This document shows positions 33,167 through 42,825 of a DNA stretch of 64,000 bases, piece after piece. The translations under genes were made by a program, and so were the position numbers. The stretch covers positions 62,001-126,000 of the forward strand of contig NZ_BMHK01000001.1 of assembly GCF_014640675.1 (NCBI RefSeq), written 5' to 3'. A model generated the notes under the pieces. It worked only from the letters and a program-made list of their open reading frames with translations, did not search any database and had not been told where the DNA came from. The DNA comes from Novosphingobium endophyticum (lineage in GTDB: Bacteria > Pseudomonadota > Alphaproteobacteria > Sphingomonadales > Sphingomonadaceae). The stretch's first letter is position 1. Every line of letters starts with the position of its first letter.

Positions 33167-33982
33167 CTATTTGGCGATTGCGCGGCGATTGGCAAGGCTC
33201 GGCAATTGCGCCCGAATTTCGGCGATGCGCGCCGGATCGATCTCCGCGAAACCCATGCCCGGCGCTTCCCCGCCCATATCAAGGAGCAATTCGCCCCAGG
33301 GATCGACGACAAGCGAGTGCCCGTAGGTTTCCCGGCCATCCTCATGCGTGCCGACTTGCGCCGCGCAAAGAACATAGGCGCTCGCCTCGATCGCGCGGGC
33401 GCGCTGCAATATGTGCCAGTGTGCCTTGCCGGTCGGCACGGTGAAAGCAGCCGGGATGGCGATCATGTCGCATTTCGCCTGTCCCAGCGCCTCAAACAGG
33501 GCCGGGAAGCGAATATCGTAGCAGATCGTCAGGCCGAGGCGGCCGAGCGGCGTTTCCACCGTGACCACTTCGTCGCCGGCGGCATAGGCGCTCGATTCCC
33601 GCCACGTTTCCCCTGACGCCAGGTCCACGTCGAACATGTGCAGCTTGTCATAGCGCGCGCGGATATTGCCATCCGCGTCGATCACGAAGGCCCGGTTTGC
33701 CCAGCGTCCGTCCTCGCGCACAACCGCAAGCGAGCCCAGATGAATCCAGATGCCCTCGCGTGCCGCCGCCTCGCGCACAGCGGCGAGCACCCGGTCTTCC
33801 TGCTCGTTCCGGATCGCTTGGGCGGCGCGCGCGCGCTTGCGGTCGAGCATGCCGGACATCTCGGGCGTGAACAGCATGGCGGCCCCGCCAGCCTTCGCCT
33901 CGGCCGCGGCGGAAACGATGGCCGCGGCGTTGGCTGCGGGATCGATGCCGCTCGTCATCTGGAACAGGGCTGCGCGGGTCAT
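33167..33982 (-). CDS. carbon-nitrogen hydrolase (nitrilase/omega-amidase-like)
   Basis: This 271-residue protein belongs to the nitrilase superfamily. The catalytic triad is Glu41 (FTPEMSG), Lys113 (YDKLHMFDVDL) and Cys154 (GLTICYDIRFP). The KLHMFDVDL form is typical of the Nit1/Nit2 branch, which hydrolyses deaminated glutathione or omega-amides. That branch fits the glutaredoxin gene 16 bp upstream. A longer frame upstream lies inside the glutaredoxin gene; the ATG used has GGAGC upstream. Confidence 0.88.
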   Translation of the reverse strand: MTRAALFQMTSGIDPAANAAAIVSAAAEAKAGGAAMLFTPEMSGMLDRKRARAAQAIRNEQEDRVLAAVREAAAREGIWIHLGSLAVVREDGRWANRAFVIDADGNIRARYDKLHMFDVDLASGETWRESSAYAAGDEVVTVETPLGRLGLTICYDIRFPALFEALGQAKCDMIAIPAAFTVPTGKAHWHILQRARAIEASAYVLCAAQVGTHEDGRETYGHSLVVDPWGELLLDMGGEAPGMGFAEIDPARIAEIRAQLPSLANRRAIAK

Positions 33983-33998
33983 TGCCGGTCGCTCCGAC

Positions 33999-34262
33999 TC
34001 ACAGGCCGAGAATGGGATCGAGCTTGCCTTGCCGATCGAGCGCATTGATGTCGTCGAAGCCGCCGTAGGGCGTCCCTTCGATCAGAACTTGTGGCACGGT
34101 GCGGGCGCCGGGAACGCGCTCGACCATCTCCGCTCGCTTCGCCCCGCCCATGGTCACGTCGTACTCCTCGTAAGCCACCCCCTTGTCGTCGAGCAGCGAC
34201 TTGGCCGCAACACAATAGGGGCAACCCCACTTGGTGTAGATCTCGACCCTGGGCTGGTTCAT
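33999..34262 (-). CDS. grxC: glutaredoxin 3
   Basis: This 87-residue dithiol glutaredoxin has the CPYC active site (Cys14, Cys17), the TVPQVLI segment with the cis-proline, and the GGFDDINALD glutathione-binding region. It reduces protein disulfides and glutathione mixed disulfides in the cytoplasm. The ATG has AAGGAG upstream; a longer frame to 34367 is not supported. It is the first gene of a three-gene leftward set, and its upstream region overlaps the promoter of the divergent hsp20 gene. Confidence 0.93.
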   Translation of the reverse strand: MNQPRVEIYTKWGCPYCVAAKSLLDDKGVAYEEYDVTMGGAKRAEMVERVPGARTVPQVLIEGTPYGGFDDINALDRQGKLDPILGL

Positions 34263-34297
34263 GCGGAAAAGCTCCTTGAAACACGGCGCGTGCCACT

Positions 34298-34325
34298 CTT
34301 GAAACGGGGCGCCGCTATCATATCT
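34298..34325 (+). promoter_or_regulatory. RpoH (sigma-32) type promoter for hsp20
   Basis: CTTGAAA (34298-34304) and CATATCT (34319-34325) are separated so that CTTG-N17-C(A)TATNT matches the alphaproteobacterial RpoH promoter pattern. The likely start of transcription is near 34332, just upstream of the thermometer leader. Confidence 0.65.
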
Positions 34326-34331
34326 ATGAAG

Positions 34332-34426
34332 GCGAGTCATGGCCCTTGCCGGGAATGACTCGATCAAGGGGTGCCGGGTTCCCGGACCCCGCCAATACGA
34401 AGATTGCTCGTTGGAGGATTTTTGTC
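34332..34426 (+). promoter_or_regulatory. ROSE-like RNA thermometer in the hsp20 leader
   Basis: The leader ends ATTGCTCGTTGGAGGATTTTTGTC before the ATG. The TTGCT element directly before GGAGGA is the hallmark of ROSE thermometers, where U(U/C)GCU pairs with the Shine-Dalgarno in the 3' hairpin. An upstream GC-rich hairpin (GGTGCCGGGTTCCCGGACCCC region) is also present. It should keep hsp20 translation low until heat melts the hairpin. Confidence 0.65.
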
Positions 34427-34897
34427 ATGAACCGCATCGATTTTACGCCCTATCGCCGCACTATGGTCGGTTTTGATCGTCTGTTCGACATGATCGAAAA
34501 CCAGAACCGCCCAAATGCCGGCGACAAGTACCCCCCGTTCAACATCGAACGCCGTGGTGAAGATGCCTATCGCATCACGCTTGCCGTAGCTGGCTTCAAG
34601 CCGGCCGACATCGACATCACCGCACAGGCCAATCTGCTGATCGTGAAAGGCAACAAGCCGGATGACGCGGTCGAAGGTGAATATCTTCACGTCGGCATCG
34701 CCCAGCGCGGCTTCGAGCGTCGCTTCGAACTGGCCGACTATGTGCGCGTCGACCACGCGGACCTTGCCGACGGCCTGCTGGTAATCGATCTCGTGCGCGA
34801 AGTGCCCGAAGCAATGAAGCCCAAGAAGATCGCCATTGGCGGCAACACGCTCACGGTTGTCGACAATGGTTCCGAAGAGGGCACGGCAGCGGCCTGA
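34427..34897 (+). CDS. small heat shock protein (Hsp20/IbpA-like)
   Basis: This 156-residue protein has the alpha-crystallin domain at about residues 35-130 (FNIERRGEDAYRITLAVAGF, LLIVKG, RGFERRFELADYVRV). The N-terminus is MNRIDFTPYRRTMVGFDRLF, typical of rhizobial/alphaproteobacterial class A sHsps. It acts as an ATP-independent holdase on heat-denatured proteins. GGAGG lies 10 nt before ATG inside a ROSE-type hairpin, and an RpoH-like promoter lies further upstream. A clear terminator follows. Confidence 0.92.
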   Translation: MNRIDFTPYRRTMVGFDRLFDMIENQNRPNAGDKYPPFNIERRGEDAYRITLAVAGFKPADIDITAQANLLIVKGNKPDDAVEGEYLHVGIAQRGFERRFELADYVRVDHADLADGLLVIDLVREVPEAMKPKKIAIGGNTLTVVDNGSEEGTAAA

Positions 34898-34930
34898 CAG
34901 CGCGCGTCTGTTGAACTGACTGACGTCTGG

Positions 34931-34961
34931 GGGCGGTCCGGAAATCCGGGCCGCCCTTTTT
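34931..34961 (+). terminator. intrinsic terminator after hsp20
   Basis: GGGCGGTCCGG pairs with CCGGGCCGCCC around a short AAAT loop and is followed by TTTTT. It lies about 35 bp after the hsp20 stop. Confidence 0.85.
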
Positions 34962-35137
34962 GATGCGTCAGGCACCGGTCCGCCTCTCCCAAACAGGCTT
35001 CAAGTGAATCGGCGGTTAACCAGATGACGCAGCATCTGGGAAAGTTCGATTAAGGGCACTGCACCTCTCGATACGGTGTTGGCCCTTCGCCGCACTTAAA
35101 TCGAACCCAACTTCTACCGTTCTATATCGACACTCGC

Positions 35138-35160
35138 AATTGAGATGAGATTGAGATGAG
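35138..35160 (+). repeat. short tandem repeat upstream of the chemoreceptor
   Basis: The 11-mer ATTGAGATGAG occurs twice in a row, ending 12 bp before the chemoreceptor ATG. Its last copy supplies the AGG that probably serves as ribosome binding site, so slippage could alter spacing or translation. Nothing else is seen in the roughly 270-bp gap after hsp20 except the terminator. Confidence 0.55.
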
Positions 35161-35172
35161 GTCGACAAGCCG

Positions 35173-37068
35173 ATGAAGCGTTTGAAGATAAGTCACCGAC
35201 TTGTGCTCGCCTTCAGCCTCCTCCTCGCGATCATGGGGGGGATGGGTGTTTTCGCGCTCAAGCAGATCGGTGAAGTCAATTCACTGACGAACACGCTGAC
35301 CAGCCACGCGCTGCCGGCCTCGCAGGCACTTGGGGATCTCCATGCCTACACTTCGCAGTACCGGATCTACCAGTCCGATACCGTAAAGGCCGCCGGGACG
35401 CCGGCCTGGGACCGCCAGGTCAAAGTGCTGCGCAATGCCGGCGCGGTGATCGACGGGGTGCTCGGCGATTATGCCAAGCATATCAGCAATCCGGAACAGG
35501 TTCAGGCGCTGGATCAGGTCCGCGAGAGCTGGAAGGCCTATGCCCTGCAGAATGACGCGTTGCTCGATCTGGCCCAGACCGATCAGGTCGCGGCACAGGA
35601 CATGCTGGACGGCGAGGGACTGGATGCGTTCTACAATCTGGAAGATCAGCTCCTCAAGCTCGTCGAACTGAACACCGCCAACGCGGATGCCGCTTCCGCT
35701 CACGGCCAGGAAATCTTCGCCAAGGCGCGCAAGATCATGATTTATGCCGCCGCTGGCGGCCTGGCCGGCGCGATCCTGCTTCTGCTGTACCTGATGCGCT
35801 CCATCGCACGTCCGGTAAAGCGTCTGGACGTTGCCGTTCGCTCCCTGATCGATGGCGACACGGACGTCGTGATTTCGGGCGGCGACCGCAAGGACGAGCT
35901 GGGCAGCCTCGCCCGCGCACTCGAACGATTCCAGGGGCTGGCCGCGGCCGACCAGGAACGCGCCCGGGAAGAACAGAAGCGCGCCCGCGAACTGCAGCAC
36001 ACCGTCGAGGCCATCGCCAACGGGCTGGCGCAGCTCGCGGAAGGCAACCTCGTCAATCGTGTTCCCGAGATCGAGGATGGTCCGCTCGCGCAGCTTCACG
36101 TCGATTTCAACCTGGCGGTCTCTCGCCTGGGTGAAACGATGCGCCGGATCATCGACGGCTGCAACTCGATCAGCATCGGCACCGATGAAATCGCAATGGC
36201 GACGTCTGATCTGGCCGAACGCACCGAGCAGCAGGCGAACTCGCTCGCCAACACGGCGCGCACGCTGAACGAATTCACCAACGTGGTTCAGGTGACAGCA
36301 GATAATGCGCGGCAGACCAGCACGCGACTGAATGTCGCGCGCGAAACCGCCGACAAGGTCGGAGAAATCGCACACCAGGCCGTCGATGCGATGCGCGGCA
36401 TCGAAACGACCTCGCGCGAGATGGCGGACATCATCAGCGTCATCGATGGCATTGCCTTCCAGACCAACCTGCTGGCGCTCAATGCCGGCGTGGAAGCGGC
36501 ACGGGCGGGCGAAGCCGGCAAGGGCTTTGCCGTCGTCGCCACCGAAGTGCGCGCCCTCGCCCAGCGTTCGGCCGACGCAGCCAGCGACATCCGCAGGCTC
36601 ATCGACCGCAGCAGCCGCCAGGTCAGCGACGGCGTGTCGCTCGTCGAAGGCAGCGGCGATGCCCTGCGCCAGATCGTGGGCGAAGTGGTCGCGGTATCCT
36701 CGCTCGTCGAGGAAATCGCCAGCGCTGCCCAGAAGCAGGCCGATGGCATCACCGAGATTTCCTCGATGGTCGCCGGCATGGATGCCTTCACGCAGCAGAA
36801 CGCGGCGATGGTCGAGGAGAGCTCTGCGGGCAGCCGCAACCTGTCCCAGGAAACGCAGCAACTCATGACGCAAATGGCCAATTTCCGGATCGAGGACGGG
36901 GCTTCCTCGGGCGAGCCGTCGGTATCCCACGATCGACTTTCCGAGGCGGGGCCGGTCACGGAAATCGCCCGGACGGCACGCGAAGTGCAGCCCGCACGGG
37001 CGGCTGCGGCTCCCGCGTTCGCCGGCAACGCGGCCCTGGCCCTGGAAGACGACTGGACCGAATTCTGA
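35173..37068 (+). CDS. methyl-accepting chemotaxis protein
   Basis: This 631-residue chemoreceptor has a membrane segment at about residues 9-29, a periplasmic four-helix sensor domain, a second segment near 187-209, HAMP to about 265, and a signalling domain. The conserved hairpin tip [21 protein letters not shown] is at about 427-447. The sequence ends DDWTEF, which fits the xWxxF tether that binds CheR/CheB in some receptors. The ligand is unknown. No cheA, cheW or other che genes are in the window, so this is an orphan receptor that must use a pathway encoded elsewhere. Confidence 0.93.
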   Translation: MKRLKISHRLVLAFSLLLAIMGGMGVFALKQIGEVNSLTNTLTSHALPASQALGDLHAYTSQYRIYQSDTVKAAGTPAWDRQVKVLRNAGAVIDGVLGDYAKHISNPEQVQALDQVRESWKAYALQNDALLDLAQTDQVAAQDMLDGEGLDAFYNLEDQLLKLVELNTANADAASAHGQEIFAKARKIMIYAAAGGLAGAILLLLYLMRSIARPVKRLDVAVRSLIDGDTDVVISGGDRKDELGSLARALERFQGLAAADQERAREEQKRARELQHTVEAIANGLAQLAEGNLVNRVPEIEDGPLAQLHVDFNLAVSRLGETMRRIIDGCNSISIGTDEIAMATSDLAERTEQQANSLANTARTLNEFTNVVQVTADNARQTSTRLNVARETADKVGEIAHQAVDAMRGIETTSREMADIISVIDGIAFQTNLLALNAGVEAARAGEAGKGFAVVATEVRALAQRSADAASDIRRLIDRSSRQVSDGVSLVEGSGDALRQIVGEVVAVSSLVEEIASAAQKQADGITEISSMVAGMDAFTQQNAAMVEESSAGSRNLSQETQQLMTQMANFRIEDGASSGEPSVSHDRLSEAGPVTEIARTAREVQPARAAAAPAFAGNAALALEDDWTEF

Positions 37069-37120
37069 ACAATGAAATGGGGGCCACCGGCCCGACTATG
37101 ACCAAGGAGGGAAGTGAACG

Positions 37121-37459
37121 ATGAAGTTTGTTGTAAAAATTGCTGCCGCTCTGTCCGTACTGGCGATGACCGCCACTCCGGGCCTTGCCAACGACTGGGT
37201 CGGTTCGGTCAAGCGCAACGTCGCCGCCAAGCAGACCTATCCGCGTACCGCCCAGATGCGCGGCGAGGAAGGGACCGCCAAGGTCAAGGTCTACGTTTCG
37301 GCTTCGGGCAAGGTCGAAAAGGCCGAACTGGTGGGCAGCTCCGGATCGAGCACCCTCGACAAGGAAGCCGTCGCCGTCTTCAGCCGCGTGGGCAACCTTC
37401 CCGCGCCGCCGGCCGGCACGAGTTCCGTGGTCCTGCCGCTTACCTGGAAGCTGCTCTGA
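37121..37459 (+). CDS. small periplasmic TonB C-terminal-domain protein
   Basis: This 112-residue protein has a signal peptide (to about GLAN, residue 24) and a single TonB C-terminal-like domain (YPRTAQMRGEEGTAKVKVYV, GKVEKAELVGSSGSSTLDKEA). It lacks the membrane anchor and proline-rich spacer of true TonB, so it is not an energy transducer of the usual kind. AAGGAGG lies upstream of the ATG. It starts 52 bp after the chemoreceptor gene and may share its transcript; an intrinsic terminator follows. Confidence 0.85.
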   Translation: MKFVVKIAAALSVLAMTATPGLANDWVGSVKRNVAAKQTYPRTAQMRGEEGTAKVKVYVSASGKVEKAELVGSSGSSTLDKEAVAVFSRVGNLPAPPAGTSSVVLPLTWKLL

Positions 37460-37500
37460 TCCAGGCCTTCCGAAGCGTCAACGATACGCGTGGATACATG

Positions 37501-37529
37501 AAGGACCGGCTTTCGAGCCGGTCCTTTTT
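37501..37529 (+). terminator. intrinsic terminator
   Basis: GGACCGGCT-TTCG-AGCCGGTCC forms a 9-bp stem with a UUCG-like tetraloop followed by TTTTT. It ends the rightward chemoreceptor/TonB-domain transcript before the convergent pyrG. Confidence 0.9.
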
Positions 37530-37593
37530 GGTGTCCATATTGTTTGCGAAGTCGAGATGCTGCGGCAAATCCTCGCCGGCCCGAGGCGATGGG

Positions 37594-39234
<1,641 letters not shown>

Positions 39235-39301
39235 TTAACTTGCATGGGGGCCCATGGGCAAGCGCCCTGAGCCTGAATCCACAGTTCAATGTATTTGAAA
39301 C

Positions 39302-39324
39302 GCCGCCTGACCGCGTCAGGCGGC
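39302..39324 (-). terminator. hairpin between secG and pyrG
   Basis: A perfect 10-bp stem (GCCGCCTGAC/GTCAGGCGGC) with a 3-nt loop lies 27 bp after the secG stop. On the minus strand it is followed only by GTTTC, so it may attenuate rather than fully stop transcription into pyrG. Confidence 0.6.
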
Positions 39325-39350
39325 ATTCCGGTTACAAGACGATGCCGTGA

Positions 39351-39749
39351 TTACTGCTGTGCAGCACCCGAGAGCGGATCGTCGGCAGGCTCCGGAGCGG
39401 AACCGCCATTGGCTTCGCCGGGAGCCGCGCCGGGATTGGCGCCGCCCGAAAGCGGGTCGGCCGGCTGGGTCGGCGCGGCGGGCGCTGCGCCGCGCTCAAG
39501 CGAGGTGTCGATATCGCGTCCGGTCGTCACATCGACGGCCAGCGCCGCGAGCACGATGCTGAGTACCACGAAGAGAACCGCTAGGATCGCCGTCGCGCGG
39601 GTCAGGAAATTGGCCGCGCCGCGAGCGGACATCAGACCCGAAGGACTGCCGCCGACGCCCAGGCCGCCGCCTTCCGACTTCTGCATCAGGATCACACCGA
39701 CGAGAGCCGCTGCGATCAGCGCCTGGATCACGGTCAGGAAAAGGAACAT
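39351..39749 (-). CDS. secG: preprotein translocase subunit SecG
   Basis: This 132-residue protein has two membrane segments (about residues 3-20 and 52-75) separated by the conserved SecG loop MQKSEGGGLGVGGSPSGLMSARG. It is the small non-essential subunit of the SecYEG channel. The C-terminal 50 residues are a Pro/Ala/Gly-rich tail with two DPLSG repeats, as often seen in alphaproteobacterial SecG. It is preceded by tpiA in the same direction. Confidence 0.93.
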   Translation of the reverse strand: MFLFLTVIQALIAAALVGVILMQKSEGGGLGVGGSPSGLMSARGAANFLTRATAILAVLFVVLSIVLAALAVDVTTGRDIDTSLERGAAPAAPTQPADPLSGGANPGAAPGEANGGSAPEPADDPLSGAAQQ

Positions 39750-39838
39750 CTCAGTCTCAGCTTTCTGGGGAGCTTCACGCCCGCATCACACGCTCGCGCA
39801 GATAGGCGCATCACGCCGGCCGCGCAACCCGCCCCTCG

Positions 39839-40597
39839 TCAATCGGCCACCAGCGAAGCCGCCGCGCCGACGATCGCCAGGAAGCTTTCGGCCGTCAGAC
39901 TCGCGCCGCCGACCAGCGCGCCGCCCACTTCGGGGATAGAAAGCAGCTCCGCGGCATTGTCGGCCTTGACCGAACCGCCATAGAGAATGCGCACATCCGC
40001 ACCGCCCGCGCCATAGATCGTCACCAGCTTTTCGCGGATCGCCTTGTGCATGGCCGCCACGTCCCCCACCGAAGGCACGCGGCCGGTGCCGATCGCCCAG
40101 ACCGGCTCATAGGCGACCGAGAGCTTTTCCGGCGCGCCTTCGCCCTTGGGGCAGGAGCCTTCGAGCTGGGCGCAGACGACGCCCTCGGCATTGCCCGCGT
40201 CGCGCTCGGCCTCGGTTTCACCAACGCAGAGAATCACTCCGAGGCCTGACGCAAGCGCGGCCTCTGCCTTGGCCTGCACGTCGGCGTCGCTTTCGCCATG
40301 GAGGGTGCGACGCTCCGAATGACCGATAATGGCGAAATCGGCGCCCGCGTCCTTGAGCATCGGCGCTGCGACATCACCGGTAAAGGCGCCGCTTTCCTGA
40401 GCGTGGCAGTCCTGCCCGCCGACACCGATGATGTCGACCGCTTCGCGCATGCGGTAGATGAGCGTCGCCGGCGGCGCGACCGCGACCTGCACCTTGGGAA
40501 AGCGCGCCGCTGCCCGGTCGATCGCGCGCGCTTCATTGAGCATCGCGCGCGTCCCGTTCATCTTCCAGTTTCCGACAATGTAAGGCAGTCCAGCCAT
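39839..40597 (-). CDS. tpiA: triosephosphate isomerase
   Basis: This 252-residue glycolytic enzyme interconverts glyceraldehyde 3-phosphate and dihydroxyacetone phosphate. Motifs are VGNWKMNG (catalytic Lys), IIGHSERR (catalytic His), SVAYEPVWAIGTG (catalytic Glu and loop 6) and ILYGGSVKADN (phosphate binding). The ATG used gives the standard N-terminus and has AAGGG upstream; the frame extends 9 codons further upstream without support. Confidence 0.96.
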   Translation of the reverse strand: MAGLPYIVGNWKMNGTRAMLNEARAIDRAAARFPKVQVAVAPPATLIYRMREAVDIIGVGGQDCHAQESGAFTGDVAAPMLKDAGADFAIIGHSERRTLHGESDADVQAKAEAALASGLGVILCVGETEAERDAGNAEGVVCAQLEGSCPKGEGAPEKLSVAYEPVWAIGTGRVPSVGDVAAMHKAIREKLVTIYGAGGADVRILYGGSVKADNAAELLSIPEVGGALVGGASLTAESFLAIVGAAASLVAD

Positions 40598-40863
40598 TTC
40601 AAACCCTTGAATCAACCCCGGCACGAAGCCGCCGAATCCGTCGACCGAAAGAATCAGGGCTTCGTTTGCGCGGCGCAGCTAGGACAGGCATACCCGGCTT
40701 GTCAAAAAACGTGCAGGCTTTGTTCAGGTAAAACTTTCCTGTGCGCCGTGGCTCACGTGAAGTGCGAGTCGGCATTGCAGGAATGCGTGAGGCCCCCTAA
40801 AGCCTGCGCCCGTTTCATGCGAAAATCCGTTTTTCGCTCACCAATCGCTGATCGGCACGGTTC
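40598..40863. other. divergent intergenic region tpiA/ppiD
   Basis: This stretch of about 265 bp lies between divergent tpiA and ppiD and should hold promoters for both. I see no convincing operator, hairpin or small gene in it. Confidence 0.4.
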
Positions 40864-42813
40864 ATGCTCACCATTTTCCGCAAAACGCTCAAATCCAAGA
40901 TTGGCGCCGCTCTTGCGCTGGCCTTGCTCGTGCTCATCGCCATCGCATTCGCAAGCGGCGATATCGCGGGAATCGGTTCCTCGTCGGGAATCGGCGGCGC
41001 TTCCAGCGTCGCGTCCGTCGGCAATGAAGATATCGAAGCGCCGCAACTGGCCCAGTCCGCCAACGCCGCGCTGGAACGCGTGAAGCGCGAACAGCCGACG
41101 GCGACGATGAAGATGATGGTCGCACAGGGCGGTGTCGAGCAGGTTCTGGACGACCTCATCGAGCGCACCGCGCTTTTCGTCTTCGGCAAGAAGAACGGCA
41201 TCGTCGCCGGCGACCGGCTGATCGACAGCGAGATCGCGCAGATCCCCGGCTTCATGGGCGTCGACGGCAAGTTCAGTCAGGACACCTTCCGCCAGGCGCT
41301 CGCCCAGCAGGGTCTATCCGAACAGGTCCTACGCGAGGACATCGCCCAGGGACTGGTTTCGCAGCAACTGATGGTTCCCGCCCAGTATGGCACGACGATG
41401 CCCAAGTACGCCGCCGCGCACTATGCCTCGCTTCTGGGCGAAACACGCAGCGGCATGATCGCCGCATTCCCCTCCAGCGCGTTCCTGCCCGACAAGGAGC
41501 CGACCGACGCCGAACTGAAGGCCTTCTACAATTCCCACATCAACGAGTTCGTCAGGCCGGAACGCCGCGTGATCCGATACGCCACATTCGGCGAAGACGC
41601 GATCAAGGACCCGCCGGCGCCCACCGACGCGGAAATCAAGGCCCGCTACGAGGCGAACAAGGCGCAGTACGCCGCGCAGGACAAGCGCAAGATCACCCAG
41701 ATGATCGTGCCCACCGAAGCGGCGGCCAAGGCGATCGTCGCCGAAGTAGAAGGTGGCAAGTCGCTGGAGGCAGCGGCCACCGAAAAAGGGCTTTCCGCCG
41801 CCAGGCTCGAATTCTTCAGCAAGGATGAACTGTCCGAACAGTTCTCACCCGCCGTGGCGGACGCCGTGTTCGCGACGCAGAACGGCAAGCTCGCGGCGCC
41901 CGGCAAGAGCCCGCTCGGCTGGCATGTGATCCGCGTCGACGAGCGTCAGCAGAAAGCGGAGCGCACGCTTGCCGAGGTCAGGGACGAGATTTCCGCCCAG
42001 ATCGCGCAGGAAAAGCGCCGCGCCACTTTCACCGACAAGATCGCAAGCATCGAGGACGAGTTCGCCGGCGGCGCCAGTCTGACCGACGTTGCCGCGTCAC
42101 TCGGCACGGAAATAAAATCCAGCGCGCCCCTCACCGCCGATGGACGGGTCTACATGAAGCCGGGCGAGACCGCGCCTGAAGTCCTGAACCCGGTACTCAA
42201 GACCGCGTTCTCGATGGAGCAGGAAGAACCGCAGGTCGCCGAAGTGGAACGCGGCAAGACCTTCATGGTCTACGACGTTACCGAAATCACGCCCTCGGCC
42301 CCGGCGCCGCTGAAGGAGATCAAGGACGACGTCAAGCAGGCCTGGGCGTTCGACAAGGGTTCGCAGGCCGCCAAGGCTGCCGCGCTCAAGGTCCAGGCGG
42401 CGGTGCGCAAGGGTACGCCGCTGGACAAGGCCGTGGCCGCCATTGGCAAGCGCCTACCGCCGGCGGAATCCGTCTCCATGTCGCGCCCGACGCTGACCGC
42501 CGCGCTGCAAAGCGGCCGTCAGGTTCCCCCGCCGGTCTCGCTCCTGTTCCACATGGCCGAAAACACCGTGAAAGTGCAGTCGGCGCCGCAAGAACGCGGT
42601 TGGTTCGTGGTTTCGCTCGGCAAGATCACACCCGCCGAAATCGAATCCGACGATCTTGTGGCCGACGCGCAAAGCGAACTCGGCCGGCAGCTCGGCCAGT
42701 CCTTCGCCGACGCGCTCGGCAAGGCGGTCCGCAGGGACGTCGGCGTCGAGAAGCACGAAAAGACGATCAAGGCCGTGCGCGACCAGCTCGCCGGCACGGG
42801 CAGCGCTGAGTAA
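40864..42813 (+). CDS. ppiD: PpiD/SurA-like peptidylprolyl isomerase
   Basis: This 649-residue protein is anchored by one N-terminal membrane segment (about residues 13-32), with the rest in the periplasm. A SurA-N/PpiD-like chaperone region (about 45-220) is followed by a parvulin-type domain (RKITQMIVPTEAAAKAI to SPLGWHVIRVDE, about 278-362) and a C-terminal chaperone part. PpiD-type proteins help newly exported proteins fold near SecYEG. It is the first gene before trpE, a common order in sphingomonads, with only 12 bp between them. Confidence 0.92.
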   Translation: MLTIFRKTLKSKIGAALALALLVLIAIAFASGDIAGIGSSSGIGGASSVASVGNEDIEAPQLAQSANAALERVKREQPTATMKMMVAQGGVEQVLDDLIERTALFVFGKKNGIVAGDRLIDSEIAQIPGFMGVDGKFSQDTFRQALAQQGLSEQVLREDIAQGLVSQQLMVPAQYGTTMPKYAAAHYASLLGETRSGMIAAFPSSAFLPDKEPTDAELKAFYNSHINEFVRPERRVIRYATFGEDAIKDPPAPTDAEIKARYEANKAQYAAQDKRKITQMIVPTEAAAKAIVAEVEGGKSLEAAATEKGLSAARLEFFSKDELSEQFSPAVADAVFATQNGKLAAPGKSPLGWHVIRVDERQQKAERTLAEVRDEISAQIAQEKRRATFTDKIASIEDEFAGGASLTDVAASLGTEIKSSAPLTADGRVYMKPGETAPEVLNPVLKTAFSMEQEEPQVAEVERGKTFMVYDVTEITPSAPAPLKEIKDDVKQAWAFDKGSQAAKAAALKVQAAVRKGTPLDKAVAAIGKRLPPAESVSMSRPTLTAALQSGRQVPPPVSLLFHMAENTVKVQSAPQERGWFVVSLGKITPAEIESDDLVADAQSELGRQLGQSFADALGKAVRRDVGVEKHEKTIKAVRDQLAGTGSAE

Positions 42814-42825
42814 TCGCGGGCTTCG

